From: Rhodobiaceae bacterium
Lineage (GTDB): Bacteria > Pseudomonadota > Alphaproteobacteria > Rhizobiales > Tepidamorphaceae
DNA: 64,000 bases
Assembly: GCA_020637855.1 (NCBI GenBank)
Contig: JACKJR010000003.1
Location: 186,001-250,000, forward strand
Direction: 5' to 3'
The notes below the pieces were generated by a model that saw nothing but the letters and a program-made list of their open reading frames with translations, was not told the DNA's origin and did no database searches. Each line of letters opens with the position of its first letter. Position 1 is the stretch's first letter. This document shows positions 36,097 to 43,822 of this stretch, piece by piece. A program made the translations under genes and the position numbers.

Positions 36097-36189
36097 TGGC
36101 GGTGACGGAGGGATTCGAACCCTCGATACGAGTTATCCCCGTATAACGGTTTAGCAAACCGCCGCCTTCAGCCGCTCGGCCACGTCACC
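36097..36189 (-). tRNA. tRNA-Ser(GCU)
   Basis: On the minus strand the acceptor stem GGTGACG pairs with CGTCACC, followed by discriminator G and encoded CCA. The anticodon loop is TTGCTAA (anticodon GCU, reading AGC and AGU). The T arm is GAGGGTTCGAATCCCTC, and a long variable arm (ATACGGGGATAACTCGTAT) marks a class II serine tRNA. The total is 93 nt including CCA. No integrase gene or duplicated 3' end was noticed beside it. Confidence 0.96.
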
Positions 36190-36363
36190 CGCAAATCACC
36201 GGTATACGGTGCGCGCGGACAATGCAAAGTTTCGTCTGCCAAATCAAGCATGGCCGATGCATTAGCCCCGTGGTTACGCGTTGGCGCAGCCTGCGCGTTC
36301 ACCATCTCCGAAGAGCATGCGTTTTTGCATTGCACAATAATTTCGCATGCGCAAAATAAAGGC

Positions 36364-36957
36364 ATGCCTAATGCGCCGCTTTGCGTCCTCGTTATCGATG
36401 AAGACAGCCTGCGTGCCTCGATTATCGAGGCAGGCCTGCGCGAGGCTGCGCCGGATATCCGCATTTCCATCATCACGGACCTGACGGGGATTGCCGGGCG
36501 CATAGAGAGCATCGATCCCGACGTCATTGTCATCGATCTGGAAAATCCGAACCGCGATATGCTGGAAAACATCTTCCAGGTGACGCGCACCTTGCGGCGG
36601 CCGACGGCGATGTTTGTCGACCGCTCGGACAAGGAAATGATGGAATCAGCCATTGATGCAGGCGTTTCGGCCTATGTGGTCGACGGGCTGCGCAAGGATC
36701 GTGTGAAGCCGATCCTCGATATGGCGATCAGCCGGTTCAATGCCTATTCGCGGCTGACGCGCGAGCTGGAGGAGGTGCGCGATGAGCTTGAGGGACGCAA
36801 GATCATCGACCGCGCCAAGGGAATCCTGATGCGCAGCAAGGGGCTTTCGGAAGAGGACGCCTATGCGCTGTTGCGCAAAACGGCAATGAACCAGAACAGG
36901 CGCATACGGGAGCTGGCGCAAAGCCTGATCCTTGCGGCCGGACTGTTGGATGAGTGA
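36364..36957 (+). CDS. nasT: ANTAR-domain antiterminator NasT
   Basis: A 197-residue regulator with an N-terminal receiver-like domain (LCVLVIDEDSLRASIIEAGL; Asp in VIVIDLENPNRD) and a coiled-coil leading into a C-terminal ANTAR domain (EGRKIIDRAKGILMRSKGLS, then AYALLRKTAMNQNRRIRELA). In nitrate assimilation NasT binds a two-hairpin leader RNA and prevents termination; NasS holds it inactive until nitrate binds. The ATG at 36364 starts directly at the receiver. It is followed by nasS with 13 bases between stop and start. A matching leader is found at 38412. Confidence 0.93.
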   Translation: MPNAPLCVLVIDEDSLRASIIEAGLREAAPDIRISIITDLTGIAGRIESIDPDVIVIDLENPNRDMLENIFQVTRTLRRPTAMFVDRSDKEMMESAIDAGVSAYVVDGLRKDRVKPILDMAISRFNAYSRLTRELEEVRDELEGRKIIDRAKGILMRSKGLSEEDAYALLRKTAMNQNRRIRELAQSLILAAGLLDE

Positions 36958-36970
36958 GGGGTTGGGCACG

Positions 36971-38179
36971 ATGGAACAGATCACAACCGGATTCATTCCC
37001 CTGACCGACAGTATGCTTCTTGTGGCGGCGCGCGAGTGCGGTTTTGCCGAAGAGGAGGGGATTTCCCTGGTTCTGGTCCGCGAGACCTCCTGGGCCAACA
37101 TTCGCGACCGGGTTACCGTCGGCCATTTCGACGCAGCCCACATGCTGGCACCCATGCCTGTCGCGGCAAGTCTGGGGCTGACGCCGCTCGATATCCGTAT
37201 CATTGCGCCCATGGCGCTTGGTCTGGGCGGCAACGCAATTACGGTCAGCGGCCAGCTTTGGAGCGAGATGGCGGATGCGGGGGCTTCAGCTGGTTTCGAC
37301 CCTGCAGTAAATGGCAAGGCGCTTTGCGAAGTTGCCGCGCGCCGGGCGAAGACCGGTGAGGCCGTGCTGCGCTTCGGGGTCGTGCATCCGTTTTCAGGGC
37401 ATAACTTCGAGCTCCGGTACTGGCTGGCGGCGTGCGGGATAGACCCGGACAAGGATATAGAGATCGTCATCGTGCCGCCGCCGCTGATGGCGGATGCGCT
37501 GGCCAGTGGTCAGCTGGATGGATTTTGCGTCGGCGAGCCGTGGAACAGTGTTGCGGTGGAGCGTGGCGCCGGGCGCATTGCAACCGTGAAGGCGGCGATC
37601 TGGAAGTCCAGCCCGGAGAAAGTGCTTGGCGTGCGTGACGACTGGGCAATCGCCAATCCCGACCTGCTGGCCAGCCTGCTGCGTGCCCTCTACCGGGCAA
37701 GCAGGTGGTGTGAGGATCCGGCCAATCACAAGACGATTGCAACCATCCTTGCCCGCGATGCCTATCTCGGTGTCGATGCAGGGTTGATCGCACGCGCCTT
37801 GAGCGGCTGCATCATGCCGGCCCTGGGGGCTGCGGGAATAGTCCCCGATTTTTTCATTCCCCACCGCTGCGCGGCAACCTTCCCGTGGGAGAGCCATGCG
37901 CTGTGGTTCTACAGCCAGATGGTGCGCTGGGGTCTGGTGGACCATTGCGCTGACAATGCGCGTGTTGTGCGCGGCGTCTACAGGCCTGATTTGTACCGGG
38001 CGGCTCTGGCGCCTCTCGGCGCGGCCATGCCGTCGGCCAATGCCAAAGTGGAAGGTGCCCTGGCGCGGTCCTCGGGAGTTGGATCATCGACCGGCGGGCT
38101 GTCGCTCGGGCCGGACGGATTCTTCGATGGAAAGGTATTCGATCCTGACGACCTGGATGGCTACATCGCGGATTTTTGA
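36971..38179 (+). CDS. nasS: Nitrate-sensing protein NasS (NrtA-family, cytoplasmic)
   Basis: A 402-residue protein of the NrtA/CmpA substrate-binding family without a signal peptide, as expected for the cytoplasmic sensor NasS. Matching segments include ITTGFIPLTDSMLLVAARE, AAHMLAPMPVAASLGL, the GHNFELRYWLAACG ligand-binding stretch and FCVGEPWNSVAVE. It should bind nitrate or nitrite and then release NasT. GAGGGG at 36955-36960 precedes the ATG at 36971; an ATG at 36950 overlapping nasT lacks a ribosome site. The following 378 bases are the control region of the nitrate operon. Confidence 0.92.
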   Translation: MEQITTGFIPLTDSMLLVAARECGFAEEEGISLVLVRETSWANIRDRVTVGHFDAAHMLAPMPVAASLGLTPLDIRIIAPMALGLGGNAITVSGQLWSEMADAGASAGFDPAVNGKALCEVAARRAKTGEAVLRFGVVHPFSGHNFELRYWLAACGIDPDKDIEIVIVPPPLMADALASGQLDGFCVGEPWNSVAVERGAGRIATVKAAIWKSSPEKVLGVRDDWAIANPDLLASLLRALYRASRWCEDPANHKTIATILARDAYLGVDAGLIARALSGCIMPALGAAGIVPDFFIPHRCAATFPWESHALWFYSQMVRWGLVDHCADNARVVRGVYRPDLYRAALAPLGAAMPSANAKVEGALARSSGVGSSTGGLSLGPDGFFDGKVFDPDDLDGYIADF

Positions 38180-38358
38180 GCCGCTCAAGGTAGCTCCCGG
38201 CAATGATGAAATTATCATCACAACAGAAATTTGCACAAGAATTGCGCAGCCGACGCATAAAAGCGCACCAAAGTCAGTGAAAATACGAGGGATACGTAGT
38301 TTCCGAAATTCTTGCTCAAACCCCTGAAAATGCGTGATTTTTATAAGTTGGTAATTTT

Positions 38359-38374
38359 TGGCACGGGGATTGCT
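38359..38374 (+). promoter_or_regulatory. Sigma-54 (RpoN) promoter
   Basis: TGGCAC-GGGGA-TTGCT matches the sigma-54 consensus with the invariant GG (38360-38361) and GC (38372-38373) exactly ten bases apart. Transcription would begin near 38385, so the leader RNA before nrtA is about 170 nt. This places the nitrate operon under general nitrogen control through an enhancer-binding protein such as NtrC. Confidence 0.85.
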
Positions 38375-38411
38375 AGTGTTTTGGCAGGTTTCTGAGGAAG
38401 CCAAAATATAG

Positions 38412-38429
38412 ACGTCCAACGGTGGGCGT
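38412..38429 (+). promoter_or_regulatory. ANTAR RNA hairpin P1 (NasT target)
   Basis: ACGTCC and GGGCGT form a six-pair stem (one G-U) closing a six-base loop AACGGT. The loop has A at position 1 and G at position 4, the bases that define ANTAR-binding hairpins. It sits about 27 nt into the leader downstream of the sigma-54 promoter, in the operon that follows nasT-nasS. The second hairpin, TTTCCGG-TCAAT-CCGGAGG at 38457-38475, has a five-base loop and does not fit the hexaloop rule as I fold it. Confidence 0.7.
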
Positions 38430-38437
38430 TAGGGGCG

Positions 38438-38505
38438 AAGCTGCCGATCAGGAGGGTTTCCGGTCAATCCGGAGGAACTCGCTGGTTTGGCGGCTTTTTT
38501 GTTTT
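38438..38505 (+). terminator. Leader terminator/antiterminator before nrtA
   Basis: AAGCTGCC (38438-38445) can pair with GGCGGCTT (38489-38496). The right arm runs into TTTTTTGTTTT (38495-38505), giving an intrinsic terminator shape that encloses the second hairpin at 38457-38475. A shorter local stem GCTG/CGGC just before the T-run is an alternative. NasT binding upstream would favour the non-terminating fold. The exact alternative folds need structure prediction. Confidence 0.6.
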
Positions 38506-38557
38506 GACCGGCACAACAGGTACCGCGCATGGCGCGGACCGGACCCGGAGGCGAAAT

Positions 38558-39961
38558 ATGAAATCCTTGCGATCCATCGCAATCACCCGCCGCACCGCTG
38601 TCGCGGTCGGCATGGCTTCGATGCTCATGTTCGGCGCGCCGCTCGCGCACGCCGAGATGCTCGCTGTCGAGAAGGATGAGCTGAAGTTCGGCTTCATCAA
38701 ACTTACCGACATGGCGCCGCTAGCGGTTGCTTACGAGAAGGGCTACTTCGAGGACGAAGGCCTTTTCGTCACGCTCGAGCCGCAGGCGAACTGGAAGGTC
38801 CTGCTCGACCGCGTGATCACCGGCGAACTTGACGGTGCGCACATGCTGGCTGGCCAGCCTCTCGCCGCCACCATTGGTTTTGGCACCAAGGCGCACATCG
38901 TGACGCCGTTCTCGATGGACCTGAACGGCAACGGCATCACCGTCTCCAACGAAATCTGGGAGATGATGAAGGCCTATGTTCCGATGGAAGGCGGCAAGCC
39001 GGTTCATCCGATCAAGGCGGAATACCTCAAGCCCGTAGTCGACAAGTTCAAGGCCGAAGGCAAGCCCTTCAACATGGGCATGGTCTTCCCTGTTTCCACG
39101 CACAACTACGAGTTGCGCTACTGGCTGGCGTCCGGCGGCATAAATCCCGGGTACTACTCGCCGACCGATGTATCCGGTCAGATCAAGGCCGATGCGCTTC
39201 TGTCGGTGACACCGCCGCCGCAGATGCCGGCAACGATGGAAGCCGGCACCATCTACGGTTATTGTGTTGGCGAGCCGTGGAACCAGCAGGCCGTGTTCAA
39301 GGGCATCGGCGCTCCGGTCATCACCGATTACGAAATCTGGAAGAACAATCCGGAGAAGGTGTTCGGCCTGACCAAGGAGTTCACCGAGCAGTATCCGAAC
39401 ACGACGCTTGCCATCACCAAGGCGCTGATCCGTGCCGCCAAGTGGCTTGACGAGAACAACAACGCCAATCGCATGGAAGCCGTGGAAATCCTGTCGCGGT
39501 CGGAATATGTCGGCGCCGACAAGGAAGTTATCGCCAACTCGATGACCGGCACCTTCGAATACGAGAAGGGCGACAAGCGCGAAGTTCCCGACTTCAACGT
39601 CTTCTACCGCTATTACGCGACCTATCCCTACTATTCCGACGCTGTCTGGTACCTGACCCAGATGCGCCGCTGGGGCCAGATCGCCGAAGCCAAGGACGAT
39701 GCCTGGTACGATGAGGTCGCCAAGTCGGTCTACCGTCCGGACATCTACCTGAAGGCCGCGCGCATGCTGGTCGAGGAAGGGCAGGTCGATGAGGCCGACT
39801 TCCCGTGGGACACGGACGGTTACCGCGAGCCGACGCCGGCTGAAGATATCATCGACGGCATTCCCTACGACGGCAAGCAGCCCAACGCCTATCTGGAATC
39901 CCTGCCCATCGGCCTGAAGGGCAAGCAGATGGTCGAGGGCAGCGAGATCGTCGGCGGCTGA
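38558..39961 (+). CDS. nrtA: Nitrate ABC transporter substrate-binding protein NrtA
   Basis: A 467-residue periplasmic binding protein. The N-terminus has a twin-arginine-like signal (ITRRTAVAVGMASMLMFGAP, cut near AHAEM); export by Tat or Sec is open. Family segments: LKFGFIKLTDMAPLAVAYEK, GELDGAHMLAGQPLAATIGF, STHNYELRYWLASGGINPG and YCVGEPWNQQAVFKG, the nitrate-binding lobe features shared with NasS. GGAGG lies 7 bases before the ATG. It is the first structural gene of the nitrate operon and is followed by a stable hairpin before nrtB. Confidence 0.94.
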   Translation: MKSLRSIAITRRTAVAVGMASMLMFGAPLAHAEMLAVEKDELKFGFIKLTDMAPLAVAYEKGYFEDEGLFVTLEPQANWKVLLDRVITGELDGAHMLAGQPLAATIGFGTKAHIVTPFSMDLNGNGITVSNEIWEMMKAYVPMEGGKPVHPIKAEYLKPVVDKFKAEGKPFNMGMVFPVSTHNYELRYWLASGGINPGYYSPTDVSGQIKADALLSVTPPPQMPATMEAGTIYGYCVGEPWNQQAVFKGIGAPVITDYEIWKNNPEKVFGLTKEFTEQYPNTTLAITKALIRAAKWLDENNNANRMEAVEILSRSEYVGADKEVIANSMTGTFEYEKGDKREVPDFNVFYRYYATYPYYSDAVWYLTQMRRWGQIAEAKDDAWYDEVAKSVYRPDIYLKAARMLVEEGQVDEADFPWDTDGYREPTPAEDIIDGIPYDGKQPNAYLESLPIGLKGKQMVEGSEIVGG

Positions 39962-39984
39962 TCCCTGAACATTACCGCGAAATG

Positions 39985-40011
39985 ACGGAAGCCGGCGTGA
40001 CCGGCTTCCGT
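39985..40011 (+). other. Intercistronic hairpin between nrtA and nrtB
   Basis: ACGGAAGCCGG and CCGGCTTCCGT form a perfect 11-pair stem with a five-base loop. No T-run follows, so it is more likely an mRNA-stabilising element or attenuator than a full terminator. Such hairpins commonly follow binding-protein genes, which must be made in excess over the permease. Confidence 0.7.
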
Positions 40012-40044
40012 TCTCCCTGACAAATCCGACAAGGACAATGACTG

Positions 40045-41130
40045 ATGGCGAACATTACCGATGCTGCAACCGAAAGCGGGAATGCCGGTACCGAGCGCAG
40101 GGAAAAACTGCTGCTGAAAATCAACCGGGCGAGCGGCTGGCTGGATGCCCTCGGATTGTCCTGGCTCACGCCGATACTGAAGATCGCTGCCGGCGACACA
40201 CTCGGCGAACAGCTCTCAGAGCTGAAGCGGGTGCTGGTCATTCCCGTGATCGGGATTGCCGCATTCCTGATCGCATGGGCCGTGCTTGCTCCCAAGGTGC
40301 AGACATCGCTTGGCGCGATCCCCGGACCGGTGCAGGTCTGGGAGCAGGTGCTCAACCTGTGGGATGATCACGTTACCGAGCGTCAGAAGGCTGCCGATTT
40401 CTATGAGCGGCAGGAAATTCGCAACCAGAAACTCATCGATGCCGGCAAGTCCGATAGCGTCAAGTGGCGCACCTATACCGGCAAGCCGACCTATCTCGAC
40501 CAGATCGGCACGTCTTTGATTACCGTGGGGCTGGGCTTCCTCATTGCCACGCTGATTGCCGTGCCGCTGGGCATTGCGTCCGGTCTGTCGCGTACGTTCA
40601 GTGGTGCGATCAACCCGCTGATCCAGATTTTCAAACCGGTCTCACCGCTCGCGTGGCTGCCTATCGTCACGATGATCGTTTCCGCGCTTTATGTGGATGT
40701 GGTCGAGTGGTTGCCCAAGTCTCTTTTGATCTCGGCGGTCACCGTGACGCTGTGCTCGTTGTGGCCGACACTGATCAACACCGCTCTGGGTGTGGCATCG
40801 GTCGACAAGGACCTGATGAATGTCGGGCGGGTGCTGCAACTGCCGACGCGTCAGACCATCACCAAGGTGGTTCTGCCGTCTTCGCTGCCGCTGATCTTCA
40901 CCGGGCTGCGCCTGTCGCTCGGTGTCGGCTGGATGGTTCTCATCGCCGCGGAGATGCTGGCGCAGAATCCTGGTCTTGGAAAGTTCGTCTGGGACGAGTT
41001 CCAGAACGGGTCTTCCCAGTCGCTTGCCAAGATCATGGTCGCGGTGCTGACCATCGGCATTATCGGTTTCCTGCTCGATCGCGTCATGTACGCGCTGCAG
41101 CAGGCCTTCTCCTTCTCCACGCATCGCTGA
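40045..41130 (+). CDS. nrtB: Nitrate ABC transporter permease NrtB
   Basis: A 361-residue inner-membrane permease. A first helix (VLVIPVIGIAAFLIAWAVLA) is followed by a polar stretch of about 75 residues, then five helices. The EAA-type coupling loop is seen near INTALGVASVDKDLMNVGRV, and the segment LPSSLPLIFTGLRLSLGVGW is the usual NrtB/SsuC/TauC signature. It follows nrtA by 83 bases and precedes the double-ATPase gene by 11 bases. Confidence 0.94.
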   Translation: MANITDAATESGNAGTERREKLLLKINRASGWLDALGLSWLTPILKIAAGDTLGEQLSELKRVLVIPVIGIAAFLIAWAVLAPKVQTSLGAIPGPVQVWEQVLNLWDDHVTERQKAADFYERQEIRNQKLIDAGKSDSVKWRTYTGKPTYLDQIGTSLITVGLGFLIATLIAVPLGIASGLSRTFSGAINPLIQIFKPVSPLAWLPIVTMIVSALYVDVVEWLPKSLLISAVTVTLCSLWPTLINTALGVASVDKDLMNVGRVLQLPTRQTITKVVLPSSLPLIFTGLRLSLGVGWMVLIAAEMLAQNPGLGKFVWDEFQNGSSQSLAKIMVAVLTIGIIGFLLDRVMYALQQAFSFSTHR

Positions 41131-41141
41131 GGGGGAAGACG

Positions 41142-42881
41142 ATGAGCATTCTCGAAGTCACATCGCTTTCCAAGCACTATGGGGATGGTGCCGATCGCAC
41201 CGAAGTGCTGAACAACATCAACCTGAAGATCGAGGAAGGCGAGTTCGTCGCCATCGTCGGCTTCTCCGGCGCCGGCAAGACGACGCTTATTTCCTCGCTC
41301 GCAGGCCTGATCAAGCCCGACGAGGGCGGCGTGGTTTTCCGCGGCAAGGAAATCGACGGGCCGGGGCCGGAACGCGGCGTCGTGTTCCAGTCCTACTCGC
41401 TGATGCCGTGGCTGACGGTACGCGGAAACGTCGATCTCGCCGTGAACTCCGTTTTCAAGAAGAAGACACGGGCGGAACGGGCGGAGATTGCGGAAAAATA
41501 CATCGGCATGGTCGGCCTTTCCCATGCTGCAGACCGCCGTCCGGCGGAACTGTCGGGCGGCATGCGGCAGCGCGTTGCCGTTGCCCGGGCACTCGCCATG
41601 CAGCCGGAAGTGCTGTTGCTGGACGAACCTCTGTCGGCGCTCGACGCGCTGACCCGCGCCAAGCTGCAGGACGAGTTCGCGGCGATCTGCGAGGAAGAAA
41701 AGAAGACCATCGTCCTGATCACCAATGATGTGGACGAAGCCATCCTGCTGGCGGACCGCATCATCCCGCTCACACCTGGCCCGGGCGCAACGCTGGGGCC
41801 GGAATTCAAGGTCGATCTGGCGCGGCCGCGCGACCGCAGCGAGATGAACCACGACGAGGAATTCATCCGTCTTCGTGGCGAGATCACCGGCTACCTGATG
41901 GAGGCTGGCGCCGAACGCGGGCTCGATACGGCGGTCGAGATCATTCTGCCGAACGTGGTGCCGATCACACAGAAGGACGCTCTGCCGAAGGCCTACGAGC
42001 GCGCGGCGCAGTCCACCAAGCCCGAGCGCTTTCTGGAGTTCAGCGGGATCAAGAAAATCTATCCCACGCCCAAGGGACCGCTGACCGTCGTCGACGGGTT
42101 CGATCTGAAGATGGAGAAGGGCGAGTTCATCACCCTGATCGGCCATTCCGGCTGCGGCAAGTCGACGGTCCTGTCCATGGCCGCCGGCCTTAACTCGATC
42201 AGCGAGGGATCGGTGGTTCTCGACGGAACACACGTGGCCGGGGCAGGGCCCGAAAGGGCCGTCGTGTTCCAGGCGCCGTCGCTGATGCCGTGGATGACCG
42301 CGCGCGAGAACGTCGCGCTCGGTGTTGACCGGGTTTATCCGGATGCCACGCCGGCCGAGCGACGCGATGTGGTGGAGTACTACCTTTCGCGCGTTGGTCT
42401 GGGCGATGCCATGGACCGTATGGCGACCGATCTGTCGAATGGCATGAGGCAACGTGTCGGCATCGCGCGCGCCTTTGCTCTGTCACCGAAGCTGCTGCTG
42501 CTGGACGAGCCGTTCGGCATGCTTGACAGCCTTACACGGTGGGAACTGCAGGACGTCCTGATGGACGTGTGGACCCGCACCAAGGTCACGGCGGTCTGCG
42601 TTACCCATGACGTCGATGAGGCGATCCTGCTGGCCGACAAGGTCGTCATGATGACCAACGGTCCCAATGCCCGCATCGGCAAGATTCTCGAGGTGGACCT
42701 GCCACGGCCACGCAGCCGCAAAGCGCTGCTGGAGCACCCCGACTACTACCTCTACCGCGAGCAGCTGCTGAACTTTCTCGAAGAATACGAGCAAGGCGCG
42801 CACGGCAAGACGCCGGTGCCCGATTCTGCATCCGAAAACGCGACGAAAGAAGCGCCAGACCGATCCAAGGAGGCTGCCTGA
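41142..42881 (+). CDS. Nitrate ABC transporter double ATPase (NrtC/NrtD-type fusion)
   Basis: A 579-residue protein with two nucleotide-binding domains in one chain. NBD1: Walker A GFSGAGK46TT, signature L137-SGGM, Walker B D161-E162, but the switch region reads LITN195DVDEA, Asn where the catalytic His belongs. NBD2: Walker A GHSGCGK340ST, signature L431-SNGM, Walker B D455-E456 and H489 in VTHDVDEA, all standard. Cyanobacterial NrtC and NrtD are separate and NrtC carries an extra NrtA-like domain; here there is none. ATG at 41142 follows GGGGGAAG. The stop overlaps the next gene (TGATG). Confidence 0.92.
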   Translation: MSILEVTSLSKHYGDGADRTEVLNNINLKIEEGEFVAIVGFSGAGKTTLISSLAGLIKPDEGGVVFRGKEIDGPGPERGVVFQSYSLMPWLTVRGNVDLAVNSVFKKKTRAERAEIAEKYIGMVGLSHAADRRPAELSGGMRQRVAVARALAMQPEVLLLDEPLSALDALTRAKLQDEFAAICEEEKKTIVLITNDVDEAILLADRIIPLTPGPGATLGPEFKVDLARPRDRSEMNHDEEFIRLRGEITGYLMEAGAERGLDTAVEIILPNVVPITQKDALPKAYERAAQSTKPERFLEFSGIKKIYPTPKGPLTVVDGFDLKMEKGEFITLIGHSGCGKSTVLSMAAGLNSISEGSVVLDGTHVAGAGPERAVVFQAPSLMPWMTARENVALGVDRVYPDATPAERRDVVEYYLSRVGLGDAMDRMATDLSNGMRQRVGIARAFALSPKLLLLDEPFGMLDSLTRWELQDVLMDVWTRTKVTAVCVTHDVDEAILLADKVVMMTNGPNARIGKILEVDLPRPRSRKALLEHPDYYLYREQLLNFLEEYEQGAHGKTPVPDSASENATKEAPDRSKEAA

Positions 42882-43813
42882 TGGACGCCGTACTCGACAA
42901 ACCCGTCAACACTTTCATCGAGGTCACCGAAGTCTGGGTGCCGGACGGAGACCGTCTGGTTCTGGACAGCGGCAACTACGGAACACTGAAAGAGTTCGCC
43001 ACCATCTCGGGGCAGGAGAGTTTCGCGAAGGGCGAAGGCCTGCCCGGCAAGGCATGGGGCGAAGCGCGCCCCGTGGTGCTGAAAGAATTCGATGGCTCCT
43101 ATTTCAAGAGAACCGAAGCTGCCAAGGCGGCTGGCCTGACCAGCGCGGTGGCGGTGCCGGTGTTCTCCGGGGACACGCTCAAGGCGGTGCTGGTCGTGCT
43201 CTGCGCCGATGACGATGTGCGAACCGGCGCCATCGAGGTCTGGACCGAGAAGGACGACCTGCTGATGCTGGAGGACGGCTACTACGGAGCCGCCAAGCAT
43301 TTCGAATGGGTCTCGCAGCACACGCATTTCCCGCGCGGGCAGGGTCTTCCCGGTGGCGTATGGGCGGCGAATACGCCGATGCTGATGCGCGATCTTGGCT
43401 CCGGTTATCGCTTCATCCGCTCCGACAGCGCCGGCAAGGCCGGACTGACAACCGGCCTGGGCCTGCCGGTCAGCGTGCCGGGCGACAAGACCTACGTGCT
43501 GACGCTGCTGTCGGCGCGCGGCACGCCGATTGCCCGTCGTTTCGAACTCTGGGACGCGCGCTCCGCCAAGGTCGGGAGCGCCAATGACGCGGTTCTCGCA
43601 GATGGCATCTGCACCCGTGAAGGACCGCTGTGGAACGACGAGAAAGAACGTCGTGTCTCAGCCTGGCAGGGCCTGATCGGCAAGGTGCTGGGCAGTGGCA
43701 TGCCGATTGTCGAACGCGATGCACCGGGCATTCCGGCCGGTTACAGCATGATGGTCGGTTTGCCGATCTATCAGGGCGTGGAACTGGCGCACATCGTCGC
43801 CTGGTACCTGTGA
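42881..43813 (+). CDS. Triple GAF-like repeat protein of the nitrate operon
   Basis: A 310-residue soluble protein made of three related units: 12-109, 117-212 and 220-310. Each opens with a (F/A)-(I/E)-E-x-W-type strand (VTEVWVPDGDRLVL, AIEVWTEKDDLLML, RFELWDARSAK). Units 1 and 2 share GEGLPGKAW / GQGLPGGVW and AGLTSAVAVPVF / AGLTTGLGLPVS; unit 3 has WQGLIGKVL and MMVGLPIY. This is the pattern of GAF domains, which bind small ligands. No kinase or DNA-binding part is attached. It overlaps the ATPase gene by one base and is 9 bases before nirB, so it belongs to the nitrate operon; a sensing or adaptor role is inferred. Confidence 0.75.
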   Translation: MDAVLDKPVNTFIEVTEVWVPDGDRLVLDSGNYGTLKEFATISGQESFAKGEGLPGKAWGEARPVVLKEFDGSYFKRTEAAKAAGLTSAVAVPVFSGDTLKAVLVVLCADDDVRTGAIEVWTEKDDLLMLEDGYYGAAKHFEWVSQHTHFPRGQGLPGGVWAANTPMLMRDLGSGYRFIRSDSAGKAGLTTGLGLPVSVPGDKTYVLTLLSARGTPIARRFELWDARSAKVGSANDAVLADGICTREGPLWNDEKERRVSAWQGLIGKVLGSGMPIVERDAPGIPAGYSMMVGLPIYQGVELAHIVAWYL

Positions 43814-43822
43814 GGGCATGCC

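Larger units (their letters stand above)
38180..38557 (+). promoter_or_regulatory. Nitrate-operon control region and leader
   Basis: A 378-base gap between nasS and nrtA with no gene. Its order is: an AT-rich upstream part, a sigma-54 promoter (38359-38374), a leader with an ANTAR-type hairpin (38412-38429) and a second hairpin (38457-38475), a terminator with a T-run (to 38505), then GGAGG and the nrtA ATG at 38558. The upstream part contains half-site-like GCGCACC at 38262, which could be an NtrC contact, but I see no full NtrC palindrome. Confidence 0.75.

Noticed and set aside
36097..36189. tRNA-Ser as an integration site for a mobile element
   Set aside because: No integrase gene, direct repeat of the tRNA 3' end or foreign-looking gene block was seen on either side.
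40464..41141. N-terminal extension of the double-ATPase gene overlapping nrtB
   Set aside because: The residues before 41142 are a frame-shifted reading of nrtB. The ATPase fold starts at MSILEVTSLSKHYG with GGGGGAAG directly upstream.
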